Shown: in pieces, positions 24,738 to 37,200 of the stretch
How the letters are laid out: every line of letters starts with the position of its first letter
Position numbering within the stretch: position 1 is the stretch's first letter
NCBI GenBank assembly: GCA_014155875.1
Contig: JACEFZ010027939.1
Location: 62,001-126,000 of the forward strand
Reading direction: 5' to 3'
DNA from: Cepaea nemoralis
Lineage: Eukaryota > Mollusca > Gastropoda > Stylommatophora > Helicidae
Length of the DNA: 64,000 nt
Translations under genes and position numbers: made by a program
The notes under the pieces: generated by a model
Seen by the model: the letters and a program-made list of their open reading frames with translations, nothing else
Database searches by the model: none
What the model was told of the DNA's origin: nothing

Positions 24738-25461
24738 ACTTGCCATCATGATTAATGCAAAGAATATTAACTTTATTGTTGAGCAATACAAATGAACTAT
24801 TTTCTCATTAATTAACGGTAACTGTACTGTACATAGAGAGTAGTTATTGTATCTGACTGTCAGTCTATATTTGGAAGGTCAGAAATGGAAGGCTCTGTCA
24901 CAAGTATGATACATAAAATATTCAAATTTATATGAATGAAAATGTTTACACTATCCTGGACATGTAATGGTTAGCGATGATAAGAAAGAGCTTGCATTTT
25001 GATATCCAAGATACCTATAGTAGGATCGCTTAAAACATAGCTAAGTTTTCAAAATTATTTATTATAAAAGGTTAACTCTTGACAGATGACACAGCTATTG
25101 ATGTAACACCTAGCCAAACACTCTTGAGTAAGCATTTAAATGTGGCACTGGACTGAAAGATCACTTTCAATAGCTATACTGTCCTTGATGTGCTCGGGTA
25201 GGCAGGAATACGAGAGTTGACAAACTGGTATATTCACAAATAGTATGCAATGGGAACACATAACATACATATTCTTCAAAATCTTGTAGAGGTCAACTGC
25301 AGACCAATGGATTGCTTGGCATGTCGTGATATGTAAATAATACCCATTGGCATCTTGTAACGCAAACTCTCAATGTTGCATAGTTATGGCCACTCTTTGA
25401 ATATAACATATATACACTCTTGGTATATAATCCAAACCATCCTTTTAGTCTCAGCACACCC
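24736..25461. other. No gene recognised
   Basis: AT-rich non-coding DNA. Antisense AATAAA hexamers occur here (for example near 24770 and 25057) and could serve the host gene only if its 3' UTR is very long. Confidence 0.35.
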
Positions 25462-25469
25462 AGTTTTCT

Positions 25470-25611
25470 TCTTCTTCTTCTGCGTTCATCCGGAGTTTTT
25501 TTTCCGGATGTGATTGCGTTGTGCCTGTTTACAGCAGAGCTGCGTTCTTGCGCCGTTAGGCCGACACATCCGACTTCTGCAGGCATTTGTTGACCGGGTT
25601 AACCTTCCCGG
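25470..25611 (-). mobile_element. SINE-F copy 1
   Basis: Antisense copy of a short element ending in GAA repeats. On its own sense strand it reads 'ccgggaaggttaacccggtc', 'agaagtcggatgtgtcggcc', 'ctgctgtaaacaggcacaac', then an 8-bp stem CATCCGGA/TCCGGATG, then GAACG(AAG)n. Flanked by duplication agttttct at 25462-25469 and 25612-25619. Confidence 0.88.
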
Positions 25612-25989
25612 AGTTTTCTATATCAAGCTTCTCTTAATTTCTGTCACAGCACATCTAGTGCAGGTATCAGGGTCTCTTCCGAGTATGTGCATAATCCAAA
25701 GCCAGCATCTATAAAATACAATAGCTTGTCTGTCCTGTTCACTGCTTCTGGAAAGTAATTAATAGATGGTAGTATGTGGACAAGTGACCGCACAGTAGAA
25801 TAGAAGCATAACTGCCTGGAAGTCCTGGATTAATTCCTTTACAAGAAGCTGAGTTACTGTTGGTCCAAGAAATCAAAGCTATGGTCTGATTATGCAAAAT
25901 ACACAAGCCCACAGAGTCCATTTACTAATACATACTAGGGTATAAGTAACAAAGTAAAAAAAAGGATTCATGAGAAGTTTAACAGTTTG

Positions 25990-26160
25990 GGAACCACTTT
26001 ATCTGCTACTTTTCTACTCTGAGGAAAAGCCAGGCGGACACATAATCAGACTGCTACTGGTACCATTATTAATGGGACTCTTTGCTAGCTGTTGAAGATA
26101 AGAACAGAGCATGTCCAAAGTGCTATATTGTTGATTCTTGACTCAACTCAGCTCAACTCT
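25990..26160 (+). mobile_element. I-2 3' end
   Basis: Contains 'ggcggacacataatcagact', 'actctttgctagctgttgaa', 'acagagc', and a 'gactcaactcagctcaactc' tail. This is the 3' UTR and tail of element I-2 seen complete at 54600-54775. Confidence 0.7.
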
Positions 26161-26454
26161 GCTACTGTTCTGTACTATATAACAGCATCAGTTGCCATAC
26201 CCACATTGAAGATCATCCACCTGTGATAAGTTTTCAACAATTTCTGTTCATCTTCACAGTGCACTCATGCAGTGCTACTTTCAGTCCATCTCATGACGTT
26301 GTCCATCATCCATTTTTACCTCCAGCACATCCTTTAACAAGGAGCTGGGTCTCTTTACATGGCTGACGTAGCTTAATTGTCTGATCCTTGATCTTGTTCA
26401 GTAATGCTTTCTTCAATCCCATTTTTTGTAACACTTCTTTCCTCATTTTAATTC

Positions 26455-26965
26455 CTCCTGTTTGTCTACATAACGAGTTTAAAAGCTTCAATTTTACTAT
26501 AACATTGTGAGTCTTGTTTATCTAGATAACCAGTTTAAAAGCTTCAATTTTACTATAACATTGTTTATTCTGTTTGTATAGATAAGTTTAAAAGCTTCAA
26601 TTTTACTATAACACTTTTCATCCTGTTTTTTTTTTTTAGATAACCAGTTTAAAAGCTTCAATTTTACTATAACATTGTTTGACCTGTTGTCTAGATAACC
26701 AGTTTAGAAGGTTCAATTTTACTATAACATTGTTTGTCCTGTTTGTCTAGATCACAAGTTTAAAAGCTTCAATTTTACTATAAAATTGTTTGCCCAAATA
26801 TCTACATAACCAGTTTAAAAGCTTCGATTTTACTATAACATTGTTTATCCTGTTTGTCTACAAAACCTGTTTAAAAGCTTCAATTTTACTGTAACATTAT
26901 TTATCCTGTTTGTCTACATAACCAATATAAAAGCTTTAATTTTACTATAACATTGTTTGTTCATT
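26455..26965. repeat. ~58-bp minisatellite, about nine units
   Basis: Units share 'gtttaaaagcttcaatttta' and 'ctataacattgtttgtcctg', with small length differences from unit to unit. Each unit holds an AAGCTT site. Lies 1.3-1.8 kb downstream of the host stop codon. Confidence 0.95.
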
Positions 26966-27400
26966 GTCATTGTGTCAGCCCCATTTAAAAATTAAGATTA
27001 CAGCAGCACAGAAAGTATAACTAGCAGTAATTTAGAATAATTATATTTCCTGAGGACAAATATCACCTTGGTGAAAGCATTGTTTCTATTTAAGTAAATA
27101 ACGAATGAGCAGTCATGTTTTGATGATAAAGTCTCTGGAAAAATTAGAAGCTCATGATGTTATGCAACATATTTGTTATACATGCACACCAATACTCACA
27201 TGACACAACATGCCCAAAGAATAACACAGAATAATACATTTTGAATATGCAGATAACGAACACATATATTTGACTAAAGGGAGCAAACTATATACATTTG
27301 TTGTAAATATCATGTTTGCAGCCGAGCAAACAAAAAATGGAAATAAGTATAAATGTTAGTGAGTTGAGTGAGTGAGAGAGCTGTAAGTGTATATTACTGA
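26966..27400. other. No gene recognised
   Basis: AT-rich spacer between two minisatellites, possibly 3' UTR or downstream flank of the shootin-1-like gene. Confidence 0.35.
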
Positions 27401-28208
27401 TCCATTAATAAGACAGCTGTCACTGCTGTTCCAGCAATAGGACATTTTACACTACTGCTCTAGCAATACGAGATGAGGTTGTACTACACTACAACAATGG
27501 TACTAGGACACAAGTTTTCACTACTGCTCCAGTAACAGGACACAAGTTATCACTATTGCTTCAGTAATAGGACACAAGTTTTCACTACTGGTTCAGTAAC
27601 AGAACACAAGTTATCACTACTGCTTCAGTAATAGAACACAAGTTTTCACTACTGCTCCAGTAATAGGACACAAGGTTTCACTACTGCTCCAGTAATAGGA
27701 CACAAGTTTTCACTACTGCTTCAGTAATAGGACACAAGTTTTCACTACTGCTCCAGTAATAGGACACAAGTTTTCACTACTGCTCCAGTAATAGGACACA
27801 AGTTATCACTACTGCTTCAGTAATAGGACACAAGTTTTCACTACTGGTTCAGTAACAGAGCACAAGTTACCACTACTGCTTCAGTAATAGAACACAAGTT
27901 CTGCCTGCCCTGCTCCAGTAATAGGACACAAGGTTTCACTACTGCTCCAGTAATAGGACAATAAGTTCTCACTACAGCTCCAGTTACAGGACATAAGTTT
28001 ATATTCACTACAGCTCAGGTAATAGGACATAAGTTTCCACTACCGCTCCTGCAGTAGGACAAATATCCACTACAGCTTCAGTAATAAGACAAGTTTCACT
28101 ACTGCTCTGGTAATAAGAAAATAATTGTTGACTACCGCTCCAGTAATAGGACATAAGTTTACACTAAAGCTCCTGCAGTAGGACAACAGTTCCCACTACT
28201 GCTCCAGT
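27400..28208. repeat. ~38-bp minisatellite abutting the host stop codon
   Basis: About twenty units built on 'ggacacaagttttcactact' and 'gctccagtaata'; the most regular are at 27530-27960. The array runs up to the last coding exon of the minus-strand gene. The final codons and stop (GAG CAG GAG CAG TAA) resemble the unit core GGAGCAGTA. Confidence 0.93.
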
Positions 28209-28212
28209 CATG

Positions 28213-28283
28213 TTACTGCTCCTGCTCATCTCTGATGCTGGACAGTTTGTTTCTTGGTGCAGGTCTTGGCTTGTCATTTTTAT
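28213..28283 (-). CDS. shootin-1-like exon, terminal (stop codon)
   Basis: Acceptor TTTCAAATTGCAG before 28283; encodes the end of the protein, DKNDKPRPAPRNKLSSIRDE followed by QEQ, and the stop TAA at 28213-28215. The first base of its leading codon comes from the exon at 29384. The reading frame closes three bases before minisatellite-like DNA begins. Confidence 0.82.
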
Positions 28284-31200
28284 CTGCAATTTGAAATGAT
28301 CATGGCATCAACAAGGAAAAGCTAATCCATGGTAGAAACTGTGGTAGATGTGAAGCAACAGGGCTTCATTTATACTAGACCATGGTAACAAGGTGGGGTG
28401 GGGTGACGAGCTCATTACTTTTTCGTTCCAGAAAAAAACTTCTGGTACTCATTTTATTAGATGGGTCAATCCCAGTGCTGTATGAGATCAGGAACAAAAT
28501 CCTTTGCTAATAATAATTCAAACCAAGCTCATCTGCAGCATGATAACTAAAAGTGCATTTAAAATCTCAGTGGAAATAACCATCACTGACAGTATTTGAG
28601 CAATTATTATTTTTCTATATGCTGACACTGTTTAGCTGTAATATGTTCATGTTCCCAGTAGCATAGTGTTCACAAGAAACCTGAAGTATAACTGTCTTGG
28701 ATGGGCTTATTGTTTTATCTAGATTTTATCTATGGCTTTTCTAACATGACATTTTTGTATCTCATGAAATAGAATGGATCTACGGTTGTGGAGTAGAGCG
28801 CATGCTTGCCTGCCGGCCCAGGTGTCATATGTTCAAATCCCCAATGAGGCAGAGATTATTTTTTAACTGACCTGTTCCCACATGTCAAGAAATTAGTTGC
28901 ATATCCTTTACAGGATGTCACAGTCAACCCCAACATTTTTTATGCTGCTTGAGATCTCTTGGCAAGTTTATGTTCCGTAGTTTGCACCCATACCATTTCG
29001 TTAAAAAAAAACAACGCAAGGGTGGTCTCCTGCCAAATCGCTCACAACTTAGTTTCGAATGTGGTATGCGAGATTACGAACTGCATCCGTAGAAACTTCA
29101 CATGTCAACCCGGTCGAAGTGGATACCAGGAAATGCTCTAGGAAGTACAGGTGACTGACATGATAATGACCTCATCAAGTGCCTGTCCAAATATGGGTCT
29201 AGCACCAGCCCGCAATATGGGTCTAGCACCAACCCACAATATGGGTCTAGCACCAGCCCGCAATATGGGTCCAGCACCAGCCCACAATATTCCTGCATGC
29301 AAGAGAGTCCTTCACTTACTTTCTTTCTGCTATAAATAGAATAAATCATGAGGATTTGAGTAATTAAAAATGTCTTGGTTTACCTTGCCTGCCCTGCTGA
29401 ATTCTTTTAAAAGCCTTAGCAAGTTCTGAATTTGCATCTAGCGTAGGTTCATCGATGCCAGTTAAGTCCTCTTCACTTCGGGCTTTCTTCATTTTGTTCT
29501 ATGAAACAAATGGTAAAGTAGCATGTGGCAAATGACAGATACATTAATGCAAACCTAATTTGGAATCATATGTATAATACAGAAGAACAGATACATTAAT
29601 GCAAACCTAATTTGGAATCATATGTATAATACAGAAGAACAGATACATTAATGCAAACCTAATTTGGAATCATATGTATAATACAGAAGAACAGATACAT
29701 TAATGCAAACCTAATTTGGAATCATGTGTATAATACAGAAGAACAGATACATTAATGCAAACCTAATTTGGAATCATATGTATAATACAGAAGAACAGAT
29801 ACATTTATGCAAACCTAATTTGGAATCATATGTATAATACAGAAGAACAGATACATTAATGCAAACCTAACTTGGAATCATATGTATAATACAGAAGAAC
29901 AGATACATTAATGCAAAGCTAACTTGGAATCATATGTATAATACAGAAGAACAGATAGATAATCACGGCTTGGAGAGAATGGTGCTGCAGGAAGTGACTA
30001 GAGGATCTGACTGAAAGGCCAGACGGACAAATAATCAGTCTCTTATTGGCACCATTAGTATTGAGACTTTTCGCTGCTGATGTAGATGAGGACGGAGCAT
30101 ATATAGGAATTTCCTGGGTGCTGTGATGTAGATGAGGATGGAGCATATATAGGAATTTCCTGGGTGCTGTGATGTAGATGAGGACGGAGCATATATAGGA
30201 GTGCTGTGATGTAGATGAGGACGGAGCATATATAGGAGTTTCCTGAGTGCTGTGATGTAGATGAGGACGGAGCATATATAGGAGTTTCCTGAGTGCTGTG
30301 ATGTAGATGAGGACGGAGCATATATAGGAGTTTCCTGAGTGCTGTGATGTAGATGAGGACGGAGCATATATAGGAGTGCTGTGATGTAGATGAGGACGGA
30401 GCATATATAGGAGTGCTGTGATGTAGATGAGGACGGAGCATATATAGGAGTTTTCTGAGTGCTGTGATGTCGGTTCTTGACTCACCTCAACTCACATCAA
30501 CTTCTAATTCTTCTTCTTCTGAGTTCATCCAGAGTGCTTTTTCAAACGTAACTGCTTTGTTCCCAGTTTTGCGCCTGTAGGCCGACACATCCGACTTCAG
30601 CGGGCGTTTGTTGACCGGGTAAGCCTTCCCAGGTAACTTCTAATTATAAGTCTTCCAAACCATGCAGTTGATGAGATGACTCATAGTTAATGTTGCCAAT
30701 ATAGATAACTATGGTGAGAAATCATGGCGATGCAAAGACTGTCTAATTAACATGAGTGTATTTGCAACATTTAGTAGATGCGGTTGTTGCACATAATGAA
30801 CAACTAGGGCTAGAATTAAACCGTAAAAAGACAGATTATGGTCGTCACTAGGAAGAAGGAAATACCACAATGTAATATACAAGATAATGGGAATATTCTT
30901 AAACAAGTGAATCGGTACAATTATCTCGGAACAGTCATAACATCTGATGGAAGATGCCTTGAAGCAATTAGAACAAGAATCGCCATGGCAAAGGTAGCCT
31001 TTTGCAAGATGGAAAACATATAGACCAATAAAAGGATGTCATTTGCAATGAGAAAATGCATGCCGAAGGTAGCCTTTTGCAAGAGGAAAACATACTAACC
31101 AATTAAAAGATGTCATTTGCAACGAGAAAAAAAGAATGTCAAGGTGATGAACAGAAAGTGTACTTTTCTATGAATGTGAAGCATGGGCAATGAGCAGACA

Positions 31201-34200
31201 AGCTGAAAAATATCAGATGGCTGTGGAAATGTGGTTTCTGAGGGAAATGCAAAGAATTCCATGGACAGACAGAAAAACCATTGACCAAAGTCTTACAAGA
31301 AACAAATGAAAACCGTAAACTGATCCAAGAAATTAGATGTATACAGTCAACGTTTTTAGACACGTTATGAGAAGAAATAAATTGGAGAACTTGGTGACAA
31401 ATGGCAAGATTAAAGGGAAGAGAACAATAGGAAGGCAGAGAAGTAAATACCTGGATGGCTTGGCCTGTATGTTCGAGACAAGAATACTGAGCTGATCCAC
31501 AACTCTTGCGATCGCGTGAGGATATGGCGAACACATGACTGCCAACGCATATCCGCATGGAACATGATGATGATGATGAGTGTATTTGCGTGTGAAAAAT
31601 GTTTTTGTATGACAAAAACATGAAAGACAACATGAATGAATATTTGAAGGATGTCTAGCTATTGATATAGAATTGTCCAATTCTGCTAGTAAACAGTAAA
31701 TATTTTATTGAGACATTTACCAATCTTACCAAAATGTGAAACTTACCAGAATGTTCTGTAGTTCTTTCATTGCCTTGCCATCTTCTTCTTCATCAGGGCA
31801 TGATTTCTAGTTAGTAATAAAATATATAATCATATTCACATTGTGTATTTTCATTTATTATATTTACAAATAATTTAATATTGTAGTCTGGAATGTGACC
31901 ATTAAAATAATTATAAGACATCAAACATTTGTAAAAGACATTTTAAACCACAAAAACAGACAAAGAAAAAGCTAAACATACGGGTATGTCTAGATAGTAA
32001 CAACGTGTATGTTAGATAGTAACAATGTGTATGTTTAGATAGTAACGAGTACATTTTGATTGTAATAATAAAACACAAATTTGCCCATTGGTTACTGGTT
32101 GAGGGAGAAAAATACAGTAATACTGTAAGCTTCCATGGATGTTGCAAGGTGTTAATATGGAGGGTTGGAATGAGACTGGCTATCACATCCCATAGAAAAC
32201 CTTCACTCCAAAATCCAACCAACCATAAACTAGTCTAAAGAAATGGAACAATAAAAATAACTCAGCCAGTCATGATGAAAGATTGGACATACATTGAAAA
32301 AAAAACAACATCATGAAAATTGTAAATCTAGAAAGTTTTTTTCAATGGAACCCACAAAGCAAACAAATTAGAGGGAAACCTAAAAACATATGGGGAAGAG
32401 TATTAAAGACATAAATGGATAATATGGGAAGGACATGGAGGGAGCTGCAGAAAATGGCAAAAGATAGGACGGCTTAGCGTAAATGGTTCAAGGAATATGC
32501 TCTGTTGGGTGATAAAGGGCATACAAAGATTTAGACAATCATGTTAGTACATTACAAAGATTTAGACAATCATGTCAGCACATTACAAAGATTTATACAG
32601 TTATGTTAGCATATTACACAGATTTAGACAATTATGTTAGAACATTACAAAGATTGAGGCAATTGTCTTAGCATATTACAAAAATGTATACAATTATGTT
32701 AGCATATTACACAGATTTAGACAATTATGATAGCATATTACAATGATTTAGAAATTACTGCTAACAACTAAAAGCAAGACCATTCAGTGGACAATGACTT
32801 GAATTAATCAAGTTATTAATATCCAGCCTCTTGTGAATCAGAATCATACGGTTATAATATGTGCTCACTAATTCAAAATTATTCATCTATAACTCATTGT
32901 AATGTTTATCCAAAAGCAACTATAATTTAATTAACAATGTGGATTATAATATTATCCAACTATCCCACCAGAAAAGGAAAAAAAAAACAACTAATATACA
33001 GGAATACTACTATTAAAATTACAGGCATTCATAAATAAGTTATAGGACTCCGGTGTAATGGCTGCCTGTCTTTGCCATCGCTACACAGTGTGCAGATCAG
33101 GTTATTTATTTGACCTCATTATGACCTGTTTTTCTTACAGGGAATTAAACCCATGCCTATCAATTTGAGGAGGAATTATAACCACCCGTTTCTCATCCTT
33201 TATATGAAATCTATAATTTTTTAGAAAATAACATGATGGTCATGAATAAAAACGGCAAACATTGACAATGTAATAGGAAACATGCGTGCCTTCCCTATGC
33301 ACCTACCTACAAAGGCAACAGGGTAATTCAGCAAAATGTTTTATTTTCTAATTACTTTATCATCAAATTAATCTATCACTTAATTACTGCCTAGGTAATG
33401 TAAGCACATATATCTCATCATAGGAATTAGCGGGAGATGAGGAACTGGTGACTTTACACAAAGTGTATATCCAAACAACAACTGTTGATAACTTTGAAGA
33501 AATTACATACATTATTTATAAATAGAATGTCTAGAAAATTGCCATCAGAATATCAACTAAGTTCATGGCATTTGTGTTCAAACTGTCTAAGCCCTAGACA
33601 GGCCTTGCATCTATCAGAGCCAGGATGGTAGACTTTTCTCCCAGTCTGGCGCAAACCTACCATCCCTGTGAGAACTGTAATGCAGAGTTCTTCCTCTCTC
33701 CAAACTCAGAAACCAGCTGAATGTTTCAAAATTAGTAGTGAAACTTCACATCTGTGGAGAGGCCTTTTAGTGGTAAAAACTCTGCAGGGGAGCAAGCACA
33801 ACAGGAGGCTTCCATCATCACATCTGCACCTTTACCTTCTTTACATTCTCAGAGGGCAGGCTGCCAGGTCATGACCCCCAGGCATTTTTCTGTAAACATG
33901 TCACATTCAGGATGTCACATATGGACTGGCTTGGATTAAGTCTAGGTTGACAATGTTTTCTGCATGGGTTTAAGAGATTCCATTGTCAAAAGACTCCAAC
34001 ATAATGCCAAGAGGGAAAATTATCTGCAATTATTAATGATTGTGAGAATGTTCATAATCTCCTGCTTTAACACTGACTCATTACTAAATTCATATTTCAT
34101 ATAAAAGAATCTTATAGTGCAAGATAAAGGTTAATACTGTATATCTTTATGTATTTAAAGTGATAAGACCCAAGGAAGCCACAAACAGATTATCTAACTC

Positions 34201-37200
34201 AAATAGTGTTATTATTTATTCTACAGTATTACAGTTGGTAACATTAATGAATATTTTATGGCAATTTAAGAAATGTGAGATCGGCATCGCCGCTGGGTTT
34301 AAGGAGCTTGCGCAACTTCTGAAGCACTGATGGTGAGATACGAAACGTAGCTGCTAGGTTTAAGAAGCTTGCGCAACTTCTGAAGCACTGATTGTGAGAT
34401 ACAAAACATAGCCGCTGGGTTTAAGGAGCTTGTGCAACTTTTGAAGCACTGATGGTGAGATAGTGGGTTCATCCCTTGCACCAGTCAGTTGAACTTAAAT
34501 GTTGGTTTCTCGTTCAGAAAGCAATGGCAAACTACTGATTGTAAAATTGACTAGTAAATTAACCTGGGACGGGATTGATTGCAGCATCCTGTAAAGGACA
34601 TGTAAGATTTAATAGAAGGCAAATAATGACTTTTATAATAAAGTAAATAGATTGTGTCCAATCCCTTCCCTTGCATACTTTTATTTAAATATGTTTTAAT
34701 AAGGTAATGGCAAAGGGAGAGGTAGGAGAGAGAGAGAAACAACAACAAAACTGATAGCTGCCCATATAAAGTAGTAATCTAAGATACAGAACTAAGTTAA
34801 GTTAGTTGCATATCCTTTACAGGACATTGCAGTCAACCCCAGCATTTTTTGGCTGTTCCTGATTCCTGGGCAAGTTTATGTTTAGTAATTTGACATTGCT
34901 TTCTGAACGGCCAGCACCTACACCATTTCATTAAAAACCAACATAAGGCGGCCTGCTGCCAAAATGCCCACAGCTGTGTTTTGAACGCGGGTATGTGGGG
35001 TTATGAATTGCGTCCATAACCCCTTCGTCCCGGAGCCTGTTAAGATAAAACTTCTTCTTCTTCTTCTTCAGCATTCTGAGCCATTGAGGTTCTTTGCTGT
35101 AGATACAAGCCGTCTCCATTCGTCTCACTGGTTGACCTTCTCATGCCAGTCGCTAATTCCAAGTAGATAAAACTACTTGAGAAAAATCCCTGCTAACATA
35201 CCGGTTATTGTTCATACTAATGGGTTTACAGGTGAGAGGATTTGTCTCATTGCTCAGGCTGTATCCCATATGGCTCAGTCTCTTTTTGCTATGTGACCTA
35301 CCAAAAGCACCATGTTGAGCATGGACTCCGTAGTTTTAGCAATACCCGAGTCTTTGAGAAAACTGCACTCGTGAATCAAATGACGGAGTCTGGTAATAAA
35401 CCTGCAACCTTCTGAGTGTGAGGCAGATGGCTTAACCACTTTCCCATGAAGACTCCATGTATGTATACATATATATATAATCATATAAAGCGATGAGAGG
35501 TCAAGATGGCTGAATGGATAAGAACCCATGTACTTAAACATCCGGTGTGCTGATGCCAAAGTAAGGGGTTCAACCCCTACACCCAACAGTTGTACTAAAA
35601 TGTTGACTTCTCATACTTGGCTTGGGGACGTAAATTACAAGTACCTCTAAAGTCGAAGTGGGTTTGCCTGATGGCAAGGAACACTGGTAATAGAGAAAGC
35701 TAATCCACACGCAAAATTCAGTCCAGTGCTATTAGAAGTGGTGTGTATGGACTACGCTTGAGTTCAGAGCAAGCAAGAGCAAAAAAAACAACCAAACAAT
35801 ATATAAAGCAATGGTGACATGAAAATTTACATGAGAACACAAACATACAGTTTATTACTCTAATCTGTGAATGCATTCACTTGCTCACTAAGGAAGTGGT
35901 CTGGGTTAAAACTCCAGAAGTGACAGTATTCTTCTTCTTCTTCTTCTTCTTCTTCAGCATTCCGAGCCATTGAGGTTCTTTGCTGCAAATACAATCTGTC
36001 TCCATTCGTCTCTCTGGTGGACCTTCTCTTGCCAGTCGTTGATTCCAAGTGCTTGTAGGTCTGTGTGTATATTATCTCTCCACCGCCTTCTTGGTCTACC
36101 TCGGGGTCTACGGTCATTTATTTCCTGAGTGTAAGCGAGTTTTGTTTCCCTATTATCTTCCATTCTTTCTATATGCCCCAGCCATTGTAGTCTATTAGCC
36201 TTCATGATACCAGTGATTAGCGGGGACTTAAACAAATCATAAATGTCTTTGTTACTTCTTCTTTTCCACTCTCCACTTTGTGTATCCCTAATGGGTCCAA
36301 AGATGCGTCTTAAAATTTTGTTCTCAAAGGTTTGTAACAAGGCTTCGTCTCCTTTCGTTGTACTCCAGGTTTCAGAGCCATACAGCACAACTGGTCTGAT
36401 CAGTGTTTTGTATATTGTGATTTTGGTGTTACGAGATAGCGCCTTTGATTTTAGTAGATGTTGTAGTGCATAGTATATCTTATTTCCAGAGTTGATTCTA
36501 GTTTGTATTTCTTCCCTTATGATGTTGGAGCAGTTGAAGATTGTACCCAGGTATTTGTATGTTTCCGTTCTTTTAATGGTCATATTATCTATCTGTATGT
36601 GGCCAGAGTTTTTAGCCATTCCGTCTCTTGAAATTACCATATATTCTGTCTTATCTTGGTTGATAACCAGCCCCATCTGTTGGGCTTTTTCCTTTAAGTG
36701 AGTCAATATTTCTAATGTCTTTTGTTCACTTTGCCCTATAATATCTATATCATCTGCATAACCAAGCAGCTTGGATGTTCCTCCAATATCACATTCCTCC
36801 TTTACCTTCCTTACAACTTTCTCTAGAGCCAGATTGAAGAGTAGCGGCGATAGTGCATCACCCTGTTTCAAGCCAGATGTTATTTGGAAGGGGTCTGATT
36901 TCCTGCCTTTATATGTTACTATATTATAAGTATCTTCCATGCATAGTTTGGTCATGTTAATTAACTTCCTTGGTATTCCAAATTCCTGCATAACATTCCA
37001 TAGACTATTCCTATGGACACTATCATAAGCCTTTTTAAAATCCACAAAAATGTTATGGAGATCTCTTTTATATTCCCAATGTTTCTCGGCTATTTGTCGT
37101 AAGATAAATATCTGATCTATTGTTGATCTGTTTTGTCTAAAACCCGCCTGGTAGTCACCTAATATGTCTTCTGAATATGGTTTTAGTCTATTTAGTAATA

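Noticed and set aside
27480..28210. CRISPR-like array of short repeats
   Set aside because: Units follow one another without unique spacers, in a eukaryotic intron/UTR setting. It is a minisatellite.
29919..30485. Long antisense frames of 110-188 codons with repeated CSVLIYIT and MLRPHLHH
   Set aside because: They come from the I-2 3' UTR minisatellite, are open in three frames at once and contain no domain.
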